The notes: generated from the sequence alone by a model not told the origin. A DNA stretch of 9,086 nt from CAYJPV01 sp964396055 (GCA_964396055.1 CAYNDV010000171.1:1-9086), one strand, 5' to 3'. Shown: positions 1 to 6,967, counted from the first letter of the stretch. Made by a program: numbers and translations.

Positions 1-1559
1 GTCACGGCCGCCGCGGCAGCCGTGTCCCCGACGGCACTGCCCCATTCCACCAGGATGTCGAGCACGCCGCGGGTGTCGAACAGCGGCTGGATGACCGGCT
101 GCTGAACCGCCACGAGGTCCTTCGGCAACGTCGCGTCGCTCCAGCACTCGAAGGGATGGCTCGCTGGCAGGAGCACATCGGCCAGCAGGCTCGTTTCGTC
201 CAGCCGGTCGTTCAACGAGACGATGAAGCCGACCTTGGCCATGGCCTCGGCAAACGCCACCCCGCCCGGCGTCAGCCTCGCCGAAGCCTCGGCGGAGCCA
301 GCCGGGGCGAAGGCGGGCGCGTCGTACACCGGGTTGGCGCCGTGGACGACGAGCACGTCCACTCCGCCCGACGCCATCGTGGCCACCAGCTCCGCGAGCG
401 CCGCCGGGCCCCGGGGTGCGGCAGACGCCGCCGCCCGGTCGAAGAGCCCGGCGTCGAACGCTCCCAGCGTGATGTTCAGCAGCAGGGCCGCCAGTTCGAT
501 CGCGGGCCCCGAGGTCGACGCGCCGGCCGAGCCGCCAGCCACCACCAGCGCGCGGCCTGCGGCCGACGCCAGTTCGTCGGCCAGCGCCGTCAGCGCGGTG
601 CCATCGACGCCGGCCCGGGCCGAGACCGCGCCGATCGCAAAGGGCGCCAGGGCCTGCGCCGCCTGCGGGTCGGCCGCCAGGGGACCCAGCCGGCGCACGA
701 CGATGAGTTCGTGCGCCAGCGCAGCGGCCACGGTGCCTAGGTGCGAGTCGCGGACGCGGATGCGCCGATCGGCATTGGCGCCGGTCAGCGTCAGGCGGCT
801 CTCGAACTGCACGAAGCGGCTCATCGGCGCGCCGCCCGTCGACTCGGGCGTCCGGCGCGCGGCGAACTCCCGCTCGAACCCGTCCGCCGGCCGATCGAGG
901 AACTCGGCGCCCAGGCCCACGATCAGGTCGGCCTTGTCCAGGCGCGGCCGCGCCACCCTCGGGTCGCCAAACGCCTGTGCCCAGGCCACGCTCGCGCCGT
1001 CCGCCTCGAGCGGCGCCCACACCACGTGCCGGGCGCCGGTGCGCGACGTGAGGGCGCCGATCGCCGCCGCCAGGGTCGGGCTGTCCACGGGGCCGGTCAG
1101 CAGCACGGCCCGGGGCCCCGCAGCTTTCAGTCGCGCCACCACGTCGGGCACGAGCGCGGACCAGTCGGAGGCCACCGGCGCGCCCTGGCCCCGACGCACG
1201 GAGAGTGGCCCACGGGCGCGATCGGGATCGTACAGATCCATCAGCGCCGCCTGGTGCCGCACGGTCAGGCCCCGGCCGCTCCCGTCGGCGGGGCTTGGCG
1301 CCACGAGGATGGGACGGCCCTCGCGCGTCTTGACCAGCACGGGCGTGCCGTCGAGGACCGTGTGGAAGAACCGGGCGCGCCCGACGCCGTCCACCAGGCT
1401 CTCGGGCATGTCGTGGAACGGGATCGTTGCCTCGTGCGGAGGCTGGCAGCCGGCGCTCACAAGCGCCCCGGCGGCGGCAAGCGTGCCGCCGGCCCGGAGG
1501 AACTCGCGCCGGTCCATCCCGGAGGTGTCCGGCCGCGCGCTGGTCTCGTTCGAGTTCAT
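1..1559 (-). CDS. actB: ActB-like molybdopterin-oxidoreductase-family subunit of alternative complex III, 3'-partial
   Basis: The N-terminal 519 residues are visible and the frame is open to the left window edge. ActB is the large periplasmic subunit of ACIII; its first half resembles molybdopterin enzymes but has no molybdenum in characterised complexes, and a second half carries Fe-S clusters (not visible here). A Tat motif DRREFLR (16-22) is followed by a hydrophobic stretch and Cys 38 in SAGCQPP, then TIPF, the ActB-like EGRPILV (80-86), LMDLYDPDR (106-114), HGANPVYD (406-413), a region rich in DETSLLADVLLP (454-465) and QQPVIQPLFDTRG (486-498). The only cysteines seen are 38 and 472, so the usual N-terminal 4Fe-4S site of catalytic molybdopterin enzymes is absent. 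The ATG at 1559 has AAGGGGAG 6 nt upstream; Met 15 is a weaker alternative start. It lies 44 nt after actA. Psr-like catalytic subunits are less likely for lack of Fe-S ligands. Confidence 0.9.
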   Translation of the reverse strand, partial: MNSNETSARPDTSGMDRREFLRAGGTLAAAGALVSAGCQPPHEATIPFHDMPESLVDGVGRARFFHTVLDGTPVLVKTREGRPILVAPSPADGSGRGLTVRHQAALMDLYDPDRARGPLSVRRGQGAPVASDWSALVPDVVARLKAAGPRAVLLTGPVDSPTLAAAIGALTSRTGARHVVWAPLEADGASVAWAQAFGDPRVARPRLDKADLIVGLGAEFLDRPADGFEREFAARRTPESTGGAPMSRFVQFESRLTLTGANADRRIRVRDSHLGTVAAALAHELIVVRRLGPLAADPQAAQALAPFAIGAVSARAGVDGTALTALADELASAAGRALVVAGGSAGASTSGPAIELAALLLNITLGAFDAGLFDRAAASAAPRGPAALAELVATMASGGVDVLVVHGANPVYDAPAFAPAGSAEASARLTPGGVAFAEAMAKVGFIVSLNDRLDETSLLADVLLPASHPFECWSDATLPKDLVAVQQPVIQPLFDTRGVLDILVEWGSAVGDTAAAAAV

Positions 1560-1603
1560 CGTCTTCTCCCCTTCGGCTCGCATCGCTCGCTCAGGGCCAG
1601 CCC
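1560..1603 (-). other. Longest intergenic spacer in the window (actA-actB)
   Basis: These 44 nt between the actA stop and the actB start contain the actB ribosome binding site and a short direct repeat GCTCGC-ATC-GCTCGC. I see no inverted repeat followed by a T-run on the minus strand and no clear promoter, so read-through from actA into actB is expected. Confidence 0.6.
1566..1573 (-). promoter_or_regulatory. Ribosome binding site of actB
   Basis: AAGGGGAG on the minus strand, 6 nt before the ATG at 1559. It favours this start over the internal Met 15 codon, which has no comparable site upstream. Confidence 0.75.
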
Positions 1604-2227
1604 CTACCGGTGGCACACGACGCAGTCGGTGGACGCCTTCATCTCGGGCTTGCGGTGGCAGTCGAGGCACCACTGCATGTTGAAGGCGTGATCCACCTTC
1701 ACGATCTCCATCTCCTCCACCTTCCCGTGGCAGTTCTGGCACACCACCATCGGGCGGCCCTGCTCGTCGGCGGTGGGCAGCAGCGGCCGGCCCTCGGCGT
1801 CCTTCGCGTTCAGGTGCGCCGAGTGGTCGTAGTAAACGAAGTCGGGCAGGTCGTAGACCTTCACCCACGGGATCGGCTCGCCGCGATCCCAGAAGTCCTT
1901 CATCTTGAGCACCCACTCCTTGTTGAGGCCCACGCTGGTGTGGCAGTTCATGCAGACGGCCGTCGACGGCACGGTCGAGTGCCGGCCCTTGTAGGGCATG
2001 GTGTGGCAGTAGACGCACGGGATGCCGAAGCCCCCGAGGTTCACGCGCTCACCCTTGTCGTTGGTCTGCCAGACCGGGGCCCCCGCCATGCGGGTGTGCC
2101 GGAAGAGGATCGGCTGGCGCGGCTCGTACCCCTTGCGCACGTTGCTCAGCGCGTACGCGAGGGTGCCCGTGGCCGCCACCGCCACCACCAGCACCAGGAT
2201 GCGGACGGTCTTGCTCCGTAGGTTCAT
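1604..2227 (-). CDS. actA: Pentaheme c-type cytochrome, ActA-like subunit of alternative complex III
   Basis: Periplasmic multiheme cytochrome (207 residues) expected to carry electrons out of ACIII. An N-terminal hydrophobic segment (about 8-28) is a signal or anchor. Five CxxCH heme motifs are visible: 71-75, 92-96, 163-167, 187-191 and 202-206, the last ending one residue before the C-terminus. Beyond the motifs there are exactly five other His (44, 83, 135, 138, 180), enough for one distal ligand per heme. ActA signatures include CVYCH, TAVCMNCH, GEPIPWVKVYDLPDFVYY (116-133), HSAH and QWCLDCHR. Heme number, order and the following actB gene fit ACIII; a Qrc-type cytochrome or generic cytochrome c3 is less likely. 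Odd points: FRHTRMAG where FSHxxHAG is usual, and two insertions (about 50-67 and 141-160). The ATG overlaps the ccoS stop; AAGGAGGG lies 7 nt upstream. Confidence 0.91.
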   Translation of the reverse strand: MNLRSKTVRILVLVVAVAATGTLAYALSNVRKGYEPRQPILFRHTRMAGAPVWQTNDKGERVNLGGFGIPCVYCHTMPYKGRHSTVPSTAVCMNCHTSVGLNKEWVLKMKDFWDRGEPIPWVKVYDLPDFVYYDHSAHLNAKDAEGRPLLPTADEQGRPMVVCQNCHGKVEEMEIVKVDHAFNMQWCLDCHRKPEMKASTDCVVCHR

Positions 2228-2439
2228 CGAAGAACCCTCCTTCTCTCGTCGGACAGCGGGCTCGCGGCCCGCGGGTCACGCCCACCGGCCGGGCCCGGCT
2301 CGTCGTCATCGAACAGAATCCGGATCGCGGGCGTCTCGAGATCGTCGAACTGCCCCGTCCGCGCAGCCCAGATGAACAGGCCGACCGCGATGGCGGCGAT
2401 GAGCAGGGCCAGCGGCAGCAGGACAAAGATGGTCTCCAC
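2224..2439 (-). CDS. ccoS: CcoS, cbb3-type oxidase assembly protein
   Basis: Small membrane protein of 71 residues required in characterised systems for inserting heme b and CuB into CcoN. One transmembrane helix covers about residues 4-26. It is followed by the diagnostic CcoS segment TGQFDDLETPAIRILFDDD (28-46). The last 25 residues are a charged, Arg- and Pro-containing tail, making the protein slightly longer than the usual 50-60 residues. The start is GTG at 2439, 1 nt after the ccoI stop, with AGGGAGGG 6 nt upstream. The stop overlaps the ATG of the pentaheme cytochrome gene in an ATGA, which ties the cbb3 assembly block to the ACIII block. Confidence 0.94.
   Translation of the reverse strand: METIFVLLPLALLIAAIAVGLFIWAARTGQFDDLETPAIRILFDDDEPGPAGGRDPRAASPLSDERRRVLR
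2235..2242 (-). promoter_or_regulatory. Ribosome binding site of actA, inside the ccoS tail
   Basis: AAGGAGGG on the minus strand, 7 nt before the ATG at 2227. It lies within the last codons of ccoS, so the charged ccoS tail is partly shaped by this site. The near-consensus strength suggests efficient actA translation. Confidence 0.8.
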
Positions 2440-2440
2440 C

Positions 2441-4960
2441 CTACGCCCTCCCTGCGGCAGCCGGGCGTGGCCCGCGCCGGACGCCCGCCGGCGCGAACGT
2501 GCGCGTGAAGGCCGACGACAGCACGACGGTCAGCGACGACACCGGCATCAGCACCGCCGCCAGAAGCGGCGACACGAGCCCCGCCAGCGCCAGCCCCGAC
2601 GCCCCCATGTTGTAGAAGAGGGAGAACCCGAGGTTCCGGCGAATCACGCCGCGCAGCCGGCCGGCGCCGTCGACGAGGTCGAGGATCGGGGCCACGCCCT
2701 GGCGCGTCAGGACCACGTCGGCCGCGACGATGGTGGCGCCGGTCCCGCCCTGCACGGCGATACCGACATCGGCAAGCGCGAGGGCCGCGGCGTCGTTCAC
2801 GCCGTCACCGACCATCATCACGGCACCGCGCCGTCCCGCCTGCGCCGTGAGCGCCGCCACGATGTCGCGTTTCGCCTCGGGCGCCAGGCCGCCGAGCGCA
2901 TCAGCGCCCGGCAGGCCGACGGCGGCGGCCACGCGCGCGACCACCTCGGGATGGTCACCCGACAGGATGCGCACGTGCGCACCGCGCGCCCGCAGGGCCT
3001 CGATGGTGCGGCGCGCGTCAGGGCGCACCGCGTCGCCGATGCCGGCGACACCGGCCACGCGCCCGTCCACCGCGACGAACACCGGGCTGAGGCCGTCGGC
3101 CACGGCGGCGGCGGCGATCGCCAGGCAGCCGTCCGGCACGGCCACGCCGCCGCCTTCCATGTGCGCCCGGTTGCCCACCCGCACCTCGCGGCCGTCGAGG
3201 CGGCCCGCGATGCCCAGCCCCGGCGTCTCGACGACCTGCTCCACGGCCCGCACGACCCGCATCGGGTGGCCGGCCGCGGTCCGGAACGCCCGGGCCACCG
3301 CGTGCGAAGACTCGGACTCCAGGTCCCGCGCCAGCTGCAGGGCCGCCGCGTCGCCCTGCCAGCTGGCCACCGTCATGCGCCCCTCGGTGAGCGTCCCGGT
3401 CTTGTCGAGCAGCACCGTCTCGACGCGCCGGAGGTGATCGAGCGCATCGGGGTTCTTGATGAACACGCCCGCCCGCGCGGCGCGCAGCAGGGTCATCGAC
3501 ACGGCCAGCGGCACCGACAGGCCGACGGCGCACGGGCACGCCACCACGAGCAGCGCGACCACGCGTTCGAGGGCCACGGCCGGCCCCTGGGACATCCACG
3601 CCAGCCCGGTGATCGCCGCGAGGCCGAGCAGCCCCTGGACGAACCACCGCGCCAGCCGGTCGGTGTGCGCCAGCAGCGTCGGCTTGCGCGACAGCGCTTC
3701 CTGGACGATGGCCAGCAGCGCCCCCACGCGCGTCCGGCCGCCGGCAGCCTCGACGCACACGACGAGACGGGCCCCGAGGTTCGTCGCGCCGGCATTCACC
3801 CGGTCGCCCTCGCCGACCGGCACGGGCACGGCCTCGCCGGTCAGCACGGCGTTGTCCAGCGTCGAGCTCCCGGCGAGCACCACCCCATCGACGGGCACGA
3901 GTTCGCCCGACCTGATCTCCACGCGGTCGCCTGGTGACAACGCCGTCAGCGGCACCTCCACCACGGGCGCCTCGGCCCCGGGTCCGGTGAACCTGCGGGC
4001 GAACTCGAGGAACGCGGCCCCGCGCAGGCTGTCGGCGCGTTCGAGCGCCGCGCGCTGGGCGCCGCGCTGGACCTGCCGGGCGCCGAGCAGCGCCGCGACG
4101 AGCATGGCCAACGAATCGAAGAAGATCGGCCCGCTGCCGCGGACGGTGTTCCACGCGCTGGCCGCGAAGGTGACCGCCAGGGCGATCGCGATCGGCAGGT
4201 CGATGTGGACGAACCGCGTGCGCAAGCCGGCGAGCGCGGTCTGGAAGAAGGGCCGGGCCGAGAACACGATGACGGGCACCGACACCGCGAGCGACAGCCA
4301 GCGGAAGAAGTGCTCGTAGGGCGACGCCATGCCGGAGTACTCGCCGGCATAGAGGGCCCCGTGCAGGAACATCAGGTTCATCGCGCAGGCCGCGGCCACT
4401 CCCAGCCGGATGAGGGCGGTCCGGTCCTCCACGCGGCGGGCTTCCTGCACGCCGGCCGCGTGATGCAGGTGGGGCGTGTACCCGAGGCGATCGAGCGCCC
4501 GGGCGACCACCGACAGCCGCGTGTGCCCGGGCCGCCAGGTGACCTCGGCCACCGCGTTGGTGAGGTTCAGCCGGACGTCGTCCACGCCCTCGAGCACGGC
4601 GGGCAGTTTCTCCACCAGCCAGACGCAGGCCGGGCAGTGCACCCCTTCCAGGTAGAGCCGGGTGCAGCGCCGGTCGGGGCCGAGGTCGGCCGTCGCCTCC
4701 GCCTGCGCCCCCCCATCGTCGAAGTCCTCGAAGCTGCGCCCGCTGACGCGGGCCGGCTCGAGGACGCCATCCTGACGCTCGACGAGGCGGTAATACTGGT
4801 CGAACCCCCACTCGCGCACCAGCGTGTGCACCTGCCGGCAGCCGTTGCAGCAGAATTGCTCCGCGTCCCCGTCACGCACGAGGTTCGCCGGCACGGCGAG
4901 GCCGCAGTGCGCGCAGGCCACGTGGGTGCCCGGGCGGCGGGTCGCGAGGGGACCGGTCAC
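2441..4960 (-). CDS. ccoI: CcoI/FixI copper-transporting P1B-type ATPase
   Basis: Copper-exporting P-type ATPase of 839 residues, of the CopA2/FixI class that delivers Cu for the CuB site of cbb3 oxidase. Order of elements: Cys-rich N-terminal metal-binding region with CAHC (16-19) and FCCNGC (36-41); heavy-metal-associated domain with CPAC (109-112); membrane helices; actuator motif TGEA (374-377); copper-site CPC (475-477); phosphorylation motif DKTGT (519-523, Asp 519); SSHA (551-554) where SEHP is usual; SGDH (667-670); GDGVND (718-723); then YN (783-784) and MPVSS (805-809), which fit the Cu(I) site in the last two helices. The GTG start at 4960 overlaps the ccoH stop and has GAAGGAG 7 nt upstream. 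The frame runs open to 5650, but that extension only shadows ccoH and ccoG. The gap to ccoS is 1 nt. Confidence 0.97.
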   Translation of the reverse strand: MTGPLATRRPGTHVACAHCGLAVPANLVRDGDAEQFCCNGCRQVHTLVREWGFDQYYRLVERQDGVLEPARVSGRSFEDFDDGGAQAEATADLGPDRRCTRLYLEGVHCPACVWLVEKLPAVLEGVDDVRLNLTNAVAEVTWRPGHTRLSVVARALDRLGYTPHLHHAAGVQEARRVEDRTALIRLGVAAACAMNLMFLHGALYAGEYSGMASPYEHFFRWLSLAVSVPVIVFSARPFFQTALAGLRTRFVHIDLPIAIALAVTFAASAWNTVRGSGPIFFDSLAMLVAALLGARQVQRGAQRAALERADSLRGAAFLEFARRFTGPGAEAPVVEVPLTALSPGDRVEIRSGELVPVDGVVLAGSSTLDNAVLTGEAVPVPVGEGDRVNAGATNLGARLVVCVEAAGGRTRVGALLAIVQEALSRKPTLLAHTDRLARWFVQGLLGLAAITGLAWMSQGPAVALERVVALLVVACPCAVGLSVPLAVSMTLLRAARAGVFIKNPDALDHLRRVETVLLDKTGTLTEGRMTVASWQGDAAALQLARDLESESSHAVARAFRTAAGHPMRVVRAVEQVVETPGLGIAGRLDGREVRVGNRAHMEGGGVAVPDGCLAIAAAAVADGLSPVFVAVDGRVAGVAGIGDAVRPDARRTIEALRARGAHVRILSGDHPEVVARVAAAVGLPGADALGGLAPEAKRDIVAALTAQAGRRGAVMMVGDGVNDAAALALADVGIAVQGGTGATIVAADVVLTRQGVAPILDLVDGAGRLRGVIRRNLGFSLFYNMGASGLALAGLVSPLLAAVLMPVSSLTVVLSSAFTRTFAPAGVRRGPRPAAAGRA
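2446..2453 (-). promoter_or_regulatory. Ribosome binding site deciding the ccoS GTG start
   Basis: AGGGAGGG on the minus strand, 6 nt before the GTG at 2439, embedded in the last codons of ccoI. It supports GTG-initiated METIF as the start of ccoS; no ATG lies nearby in frame. Confidence 0.75.
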
Positions 4961-5493
4961 CGCGCGGCTCCTTCGCCGTCGGCCGGCTCGAGCGGCACGG
5001 TGAAACGGGCAGCCTGGACGAATCGCAGGGCGGCCAGCCTGGCGTCGATGCGCAATTCCCATTCGCCCGCGACGTCGAGCCGGACGAGCGTCCGGTAACT
5101 CCCGGGCGCATGCGGCAGCGCCACCAGGTCGCCGGCCTGGTTGAGACGCGTGTCCGCCGGGCGGATGGCGAACAGCCGCCCCGCCAGACCCGTGACGGGC
5201 TGGCCATCGCGGTCGGCCACGTGCACGTCGACCGGCCGCGGCATGCCGGGGACGTGCGGCACGCCGGCGGGCAGTTCGTAGCGCACGGACCAGCCCAGCT
5301 GCCGGCTCGCGGCCGCCACCGCCTCGTCGGCATCCCAGCCCTGTGCCGCTTCGTAGTAGCCCGGGATCGGTCGCGGCGTATCCGGCCGCGTGGCGACCCA
5401 GACGATCACGGCCGACGACCCGATGGACATCGCCAGGAGACCGCCAATGAAGATCGGCCACCGGTACGCCGAGACGAGACGGACGAGCGTCAT
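4957..5493 (-). CDS. ccoH: FixH/CcoH family cbb3 oxidase assembly protein
   Basis: Single-span membrane protein of 178 residues involved in assembly and stability of the cbb3 oxidase; family members associate with CcoN and other subunits during maturation. There is one N-terminal helix (about 13-35), then a periplasmic domain with the FixH-like sequence PGYYEAAQGWD (44-54) and LGWSV (66-70). The rest is predicted beta-sandwich ending in GSYRTLVRLDVAGEWELRI (131-149), the type of strand pair seen in FixH domains. The family is poorly conserved in sequence, so position between ccoG and ccoI carries much of the weight. The ATG at 5493 overlaps the ccoG stop as ATGA, and a strong GGGAGGAGG lies 6 nt upstream. 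Its own stop overlaps the GTG start of ccoI as GTGA, indicating translational coupling on both sides. Confidence 0.9.
   Translation of the reverse strand: MTLVRLVSAYRWPIFIGGLLAMSIGSSAVIVWVATRPDTPRPIPGYYEAAQGWDADEAVAAASRQLGWSVRYELPAGVPHVPGMPRPVDVHVADRDGQPVTGLAGRLFAIRPADTRLNQAGDLVALPHAPGSYRTLVRLDVAGEWELRIDARLAALRFVQAARFTVPLEPADGEGAAR
4968..4974 (-). promoter_or_regulatory. Ribosome binding site deciding the ccoI GTG start
   Basis: GAAGGAG on the minus strand, 7 nt before the GTG at 4960. It fixes the ccoI start at the GTGA overlap with ccoH and argues against using the much longer open frame upstream. Confidence 0.75.
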
Positions 5494-6956
5494 GGCGTTC
5501 CTCCTCCCGGCCCGTACGGACCGAGCAGCAGGAAGGCCACTTCCCTGCTGAATCCCCGGTCGGAGCGCACGAGGTACCGGATGGGCGCCTGTCCGTCGAC
5601 AAACACGCTGCGCGGCACGGTGGCCACGGCGTTGACCGACACCACTTCATCCGGCTTCACGGTGACCGGCGACTCGCTCACGACCAGCCTGGCGCCAGGC
5701 GGGCTGAGGACCTCGATCGTGAAACGCTGAATCTCGGACAACTGGTTCGTGATGCGCACGCGCTGCTGGTTGGCGATCTCGCCGGTCTGCAGGAGGCGGT
5801 ACGGTTCGCGCCCGCCGCGCACCACTTCGACGAGGGCCTCAGCGCGGGTGAGGAGCAGGAAGACAAACGCGCCCCAGCCCACGGTCATGAGCGCCACGTA
5901 CGCGAGGTTGCGGAGGCGCCAGAGGTGCACCCGGCCGCCCGTCTGCTCCCGCCCGGAGGTGTACTTGATGAGGCCGATCGGCTTGCCCTGGCCGCGCATG
6001 ACGTCGTCGCAGGCGTCGATGCACTGCGCCGTGCCGATGCATTCGGACTGCAGGCCGCGCCGGATGTCGGTGCCGGTCGGGCACGCGCTCACGCAGTGTT
6101 TGCAGGCGATGCAGTCGCCGGCCAGTACGCCGGCCTTGCGGTCTGCCAGCCGCACCTTGGGATCGCCCCGCGGCTGGTCGTAGGCCACCAGGATGGTGTC
6201 CTGGTCGGCCAGCACGCTCTGCAGCCGGCCGTACGGGCAGGCAATCGTGCACATCTGATCGCGGAACCAGCCGAAGTCGAAGACGATGGCGGCGGCCACG
6301 AACAGCATGACGCCGACGGCGGCCGTCCACGCGCCGGGATCCGAGGCCAGGCCGCGCAGCAGGGGCCCCCAGCCCACGAAGTAGGCGACGAAGGTCGACG
6401 ACATCAGCAGGGCGATGACGCTCCACAACGCCCACTTGGCCGCCTTGATGGCGAGCTTCCGCCGGGACCAGGGCGCCGCGTTCAGCCGCTGCTGGTTCAC
6501 CGGCCCGCCTTCGAGCCAGGCCTCGACCGGGCGGAACAGGAACTCGAGCCACACGGTCTGCGGGCAGGCGTACCCGCACCACATCCGGCCGAAGGTCGAC
6601 CCGACGAAGAATACCGTGACGATGATGCTGAACCCGAACGAGACGAGGATCAGGCTGTCGGTCGGATAGAACGTGCCGCCGAAGACATGGGTGCGGCGCG
6701 CCAGGATGTCGAACTGGAGCGCGGGCTTGCCGCCGACCGGGATCAGCGGCAGGGCGAAGAACAGCACGTACAGGCCGTACGCGATCGCGCGGCGGATCTT
6801 CCAGTAGCGGCCCTTGCGCACCACGGGGTGCATGAACTTGCGTTTCCCGTCTGCGGACAGGCTGTAGAGCAGATCCGCCTCGGGCGCCACCTCGAAGATG
6901 GGCACGTAGCCCGACGGCGCCGTGACGGCCTGCGGTTCCCGCACGTCGACTCCCAC
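5490..6956 (-). CDS. ccoG: CcoG/FixG/RdxA-type Fe-S membrane protein, cbb3 copper maturation
   Basis: Polytopic membrane protein (488 residues) needed for cbb3 assembly. Characterised CcoG proteins act as cytoplasmic cupric reductases that supply Cu(I) for the oxidase. Visible signatures: an N-terminal helix at about 58-74, a second at about 100-119, WCGYACPQTVW (126-136), a region with two or three helices (about 175-228), CTIACPYGRLQ (236-246), then a ferredoxin-like segment with a full CxxCxxCxxxCP set at 282, 285, 288 and 292. The second set has Cys 306, 312 and 316, but Thr 309 stands where the family consensus usually has Cys. A last helix at about 350-370 is followed by an Ig-like FixG C-terminal domain (about 375-485). 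The start is taken as GTG at 6956, preceded by GGGGGAG; a GTG at 6944 is also possible. Its last 4 nt overlap the start of ccoH (ATGA). Confidence 0.96.
   Translation of the reverse strand: MGVDVREPQAVTAPSGYVPIFEVAPEADLLYSLSADGKRKFMHPVVRKGRYWKIRRAIAYGLYVLFFALPLIPVGGKPALQFDILARRTHVFGGTFYPTDSLILVSFGFSIIVTVFFVGSTFGRMWCGYACPQTVWLEFLFRPVEAWLEGGPVNQQRLNAAPWSRRKLAIKAAKWALWSVIALLMSSTFVAYFVGWGPLLRGLASDPGAWTAAVGVMLFVAAAIVFDFGWFRDQMCTIACPYGRLQSVLADQDTILVAYDQPRGDPKVRLADRKAGVLAGDCIACKHCVSACPTGTDIRRGLQSECIGTAQCIDACDDVMRGQGKPIGLIKYTSGREQTGGRVHLWRLRNLAYVALMTVGWGAFVFLLLTRAEALVEVVRGGREPYRLLQTGEIANQQRVRITNQLSEIQRFTIEVLSPPGARLVVSESPVTVKPDEVVSVNAVATVPRSVFVDGQAPIRYLVRSDRGFSREVAFLLLGPYGPGGGTP
5500..5508 (-). promoter_or_regulatory. 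Ribosome binding site of ccoH, inside the ccoG end
   Basis: GGGAGGAGG on the minus strand, 6 nt before the ATG at 5493, coding for the Gly-rich last residues of CcoG. It is a strong site despite the 4-nt overlap, so ccoH can be initiated de novo as well as by coupling. Confidence 0.8.
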
Positions 6957-6960
6957 GTCA

Positions 6961-6967
6961 CTCCCCC
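6961..6967 (-). promoter_or_regulatory. Ribosome binding site of ccoG
   Basis: GGGGGAG on the minus strand, 4 nt before the GTG at 6956. The spacing is short for this start and long (16 nt) for the GTG at 6944, so the exact N-terminus of CcoG remains uncertain by four residues. Confidence 0.6.

Noticed and set aside
1..1559. Catalytic molybdoenzyme such as nitrate, formate or polysulfide reductase
   Set aside because: The visible half has only two cysteines (38, 472) and lacks an N-terminal 4Fe-4S motif, while the region 486-498 and the preceding pentaheme gene fit ActB of alternative complex III.
1575..1592. Possible hairpin or terminator in the actA-actB spacer
   Set aside because: The repeated GCTCGC units are in direct, not inverted, orientation and no T-run follows.
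1604..2227. QrcA or NrfH/NapC-type cytochrome
   Set aside because: Five hemes in the ActA order, the GEPIPWVKVYDLPDF segment and the neighbouring ActB fit alternative complex III better; Qrc cytochromes and NapC/NrfH differ in heme count and arrangement.
156..4319. Long plus-strand open frames (for example 223-1683, 741-1691, 2372-3937) opposite the operon
   Set aside because: They are antisense shadows in a high-GC genome: low-complexity Arg/Ala/Pro/Gly-rich translations with no recognisable domain, lying over minus-strand genes with full family motifs.
4961..5650. N-terminal extension of ccoI, whose frame stays open to 5650
   Set aside because: The extension is Arg/Pro-rich shadow sequence over ccoH and ccoG. 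The GTG at 4960 has a Shine-Dalgarno site and directly precedes the conserved Cys-rich region.
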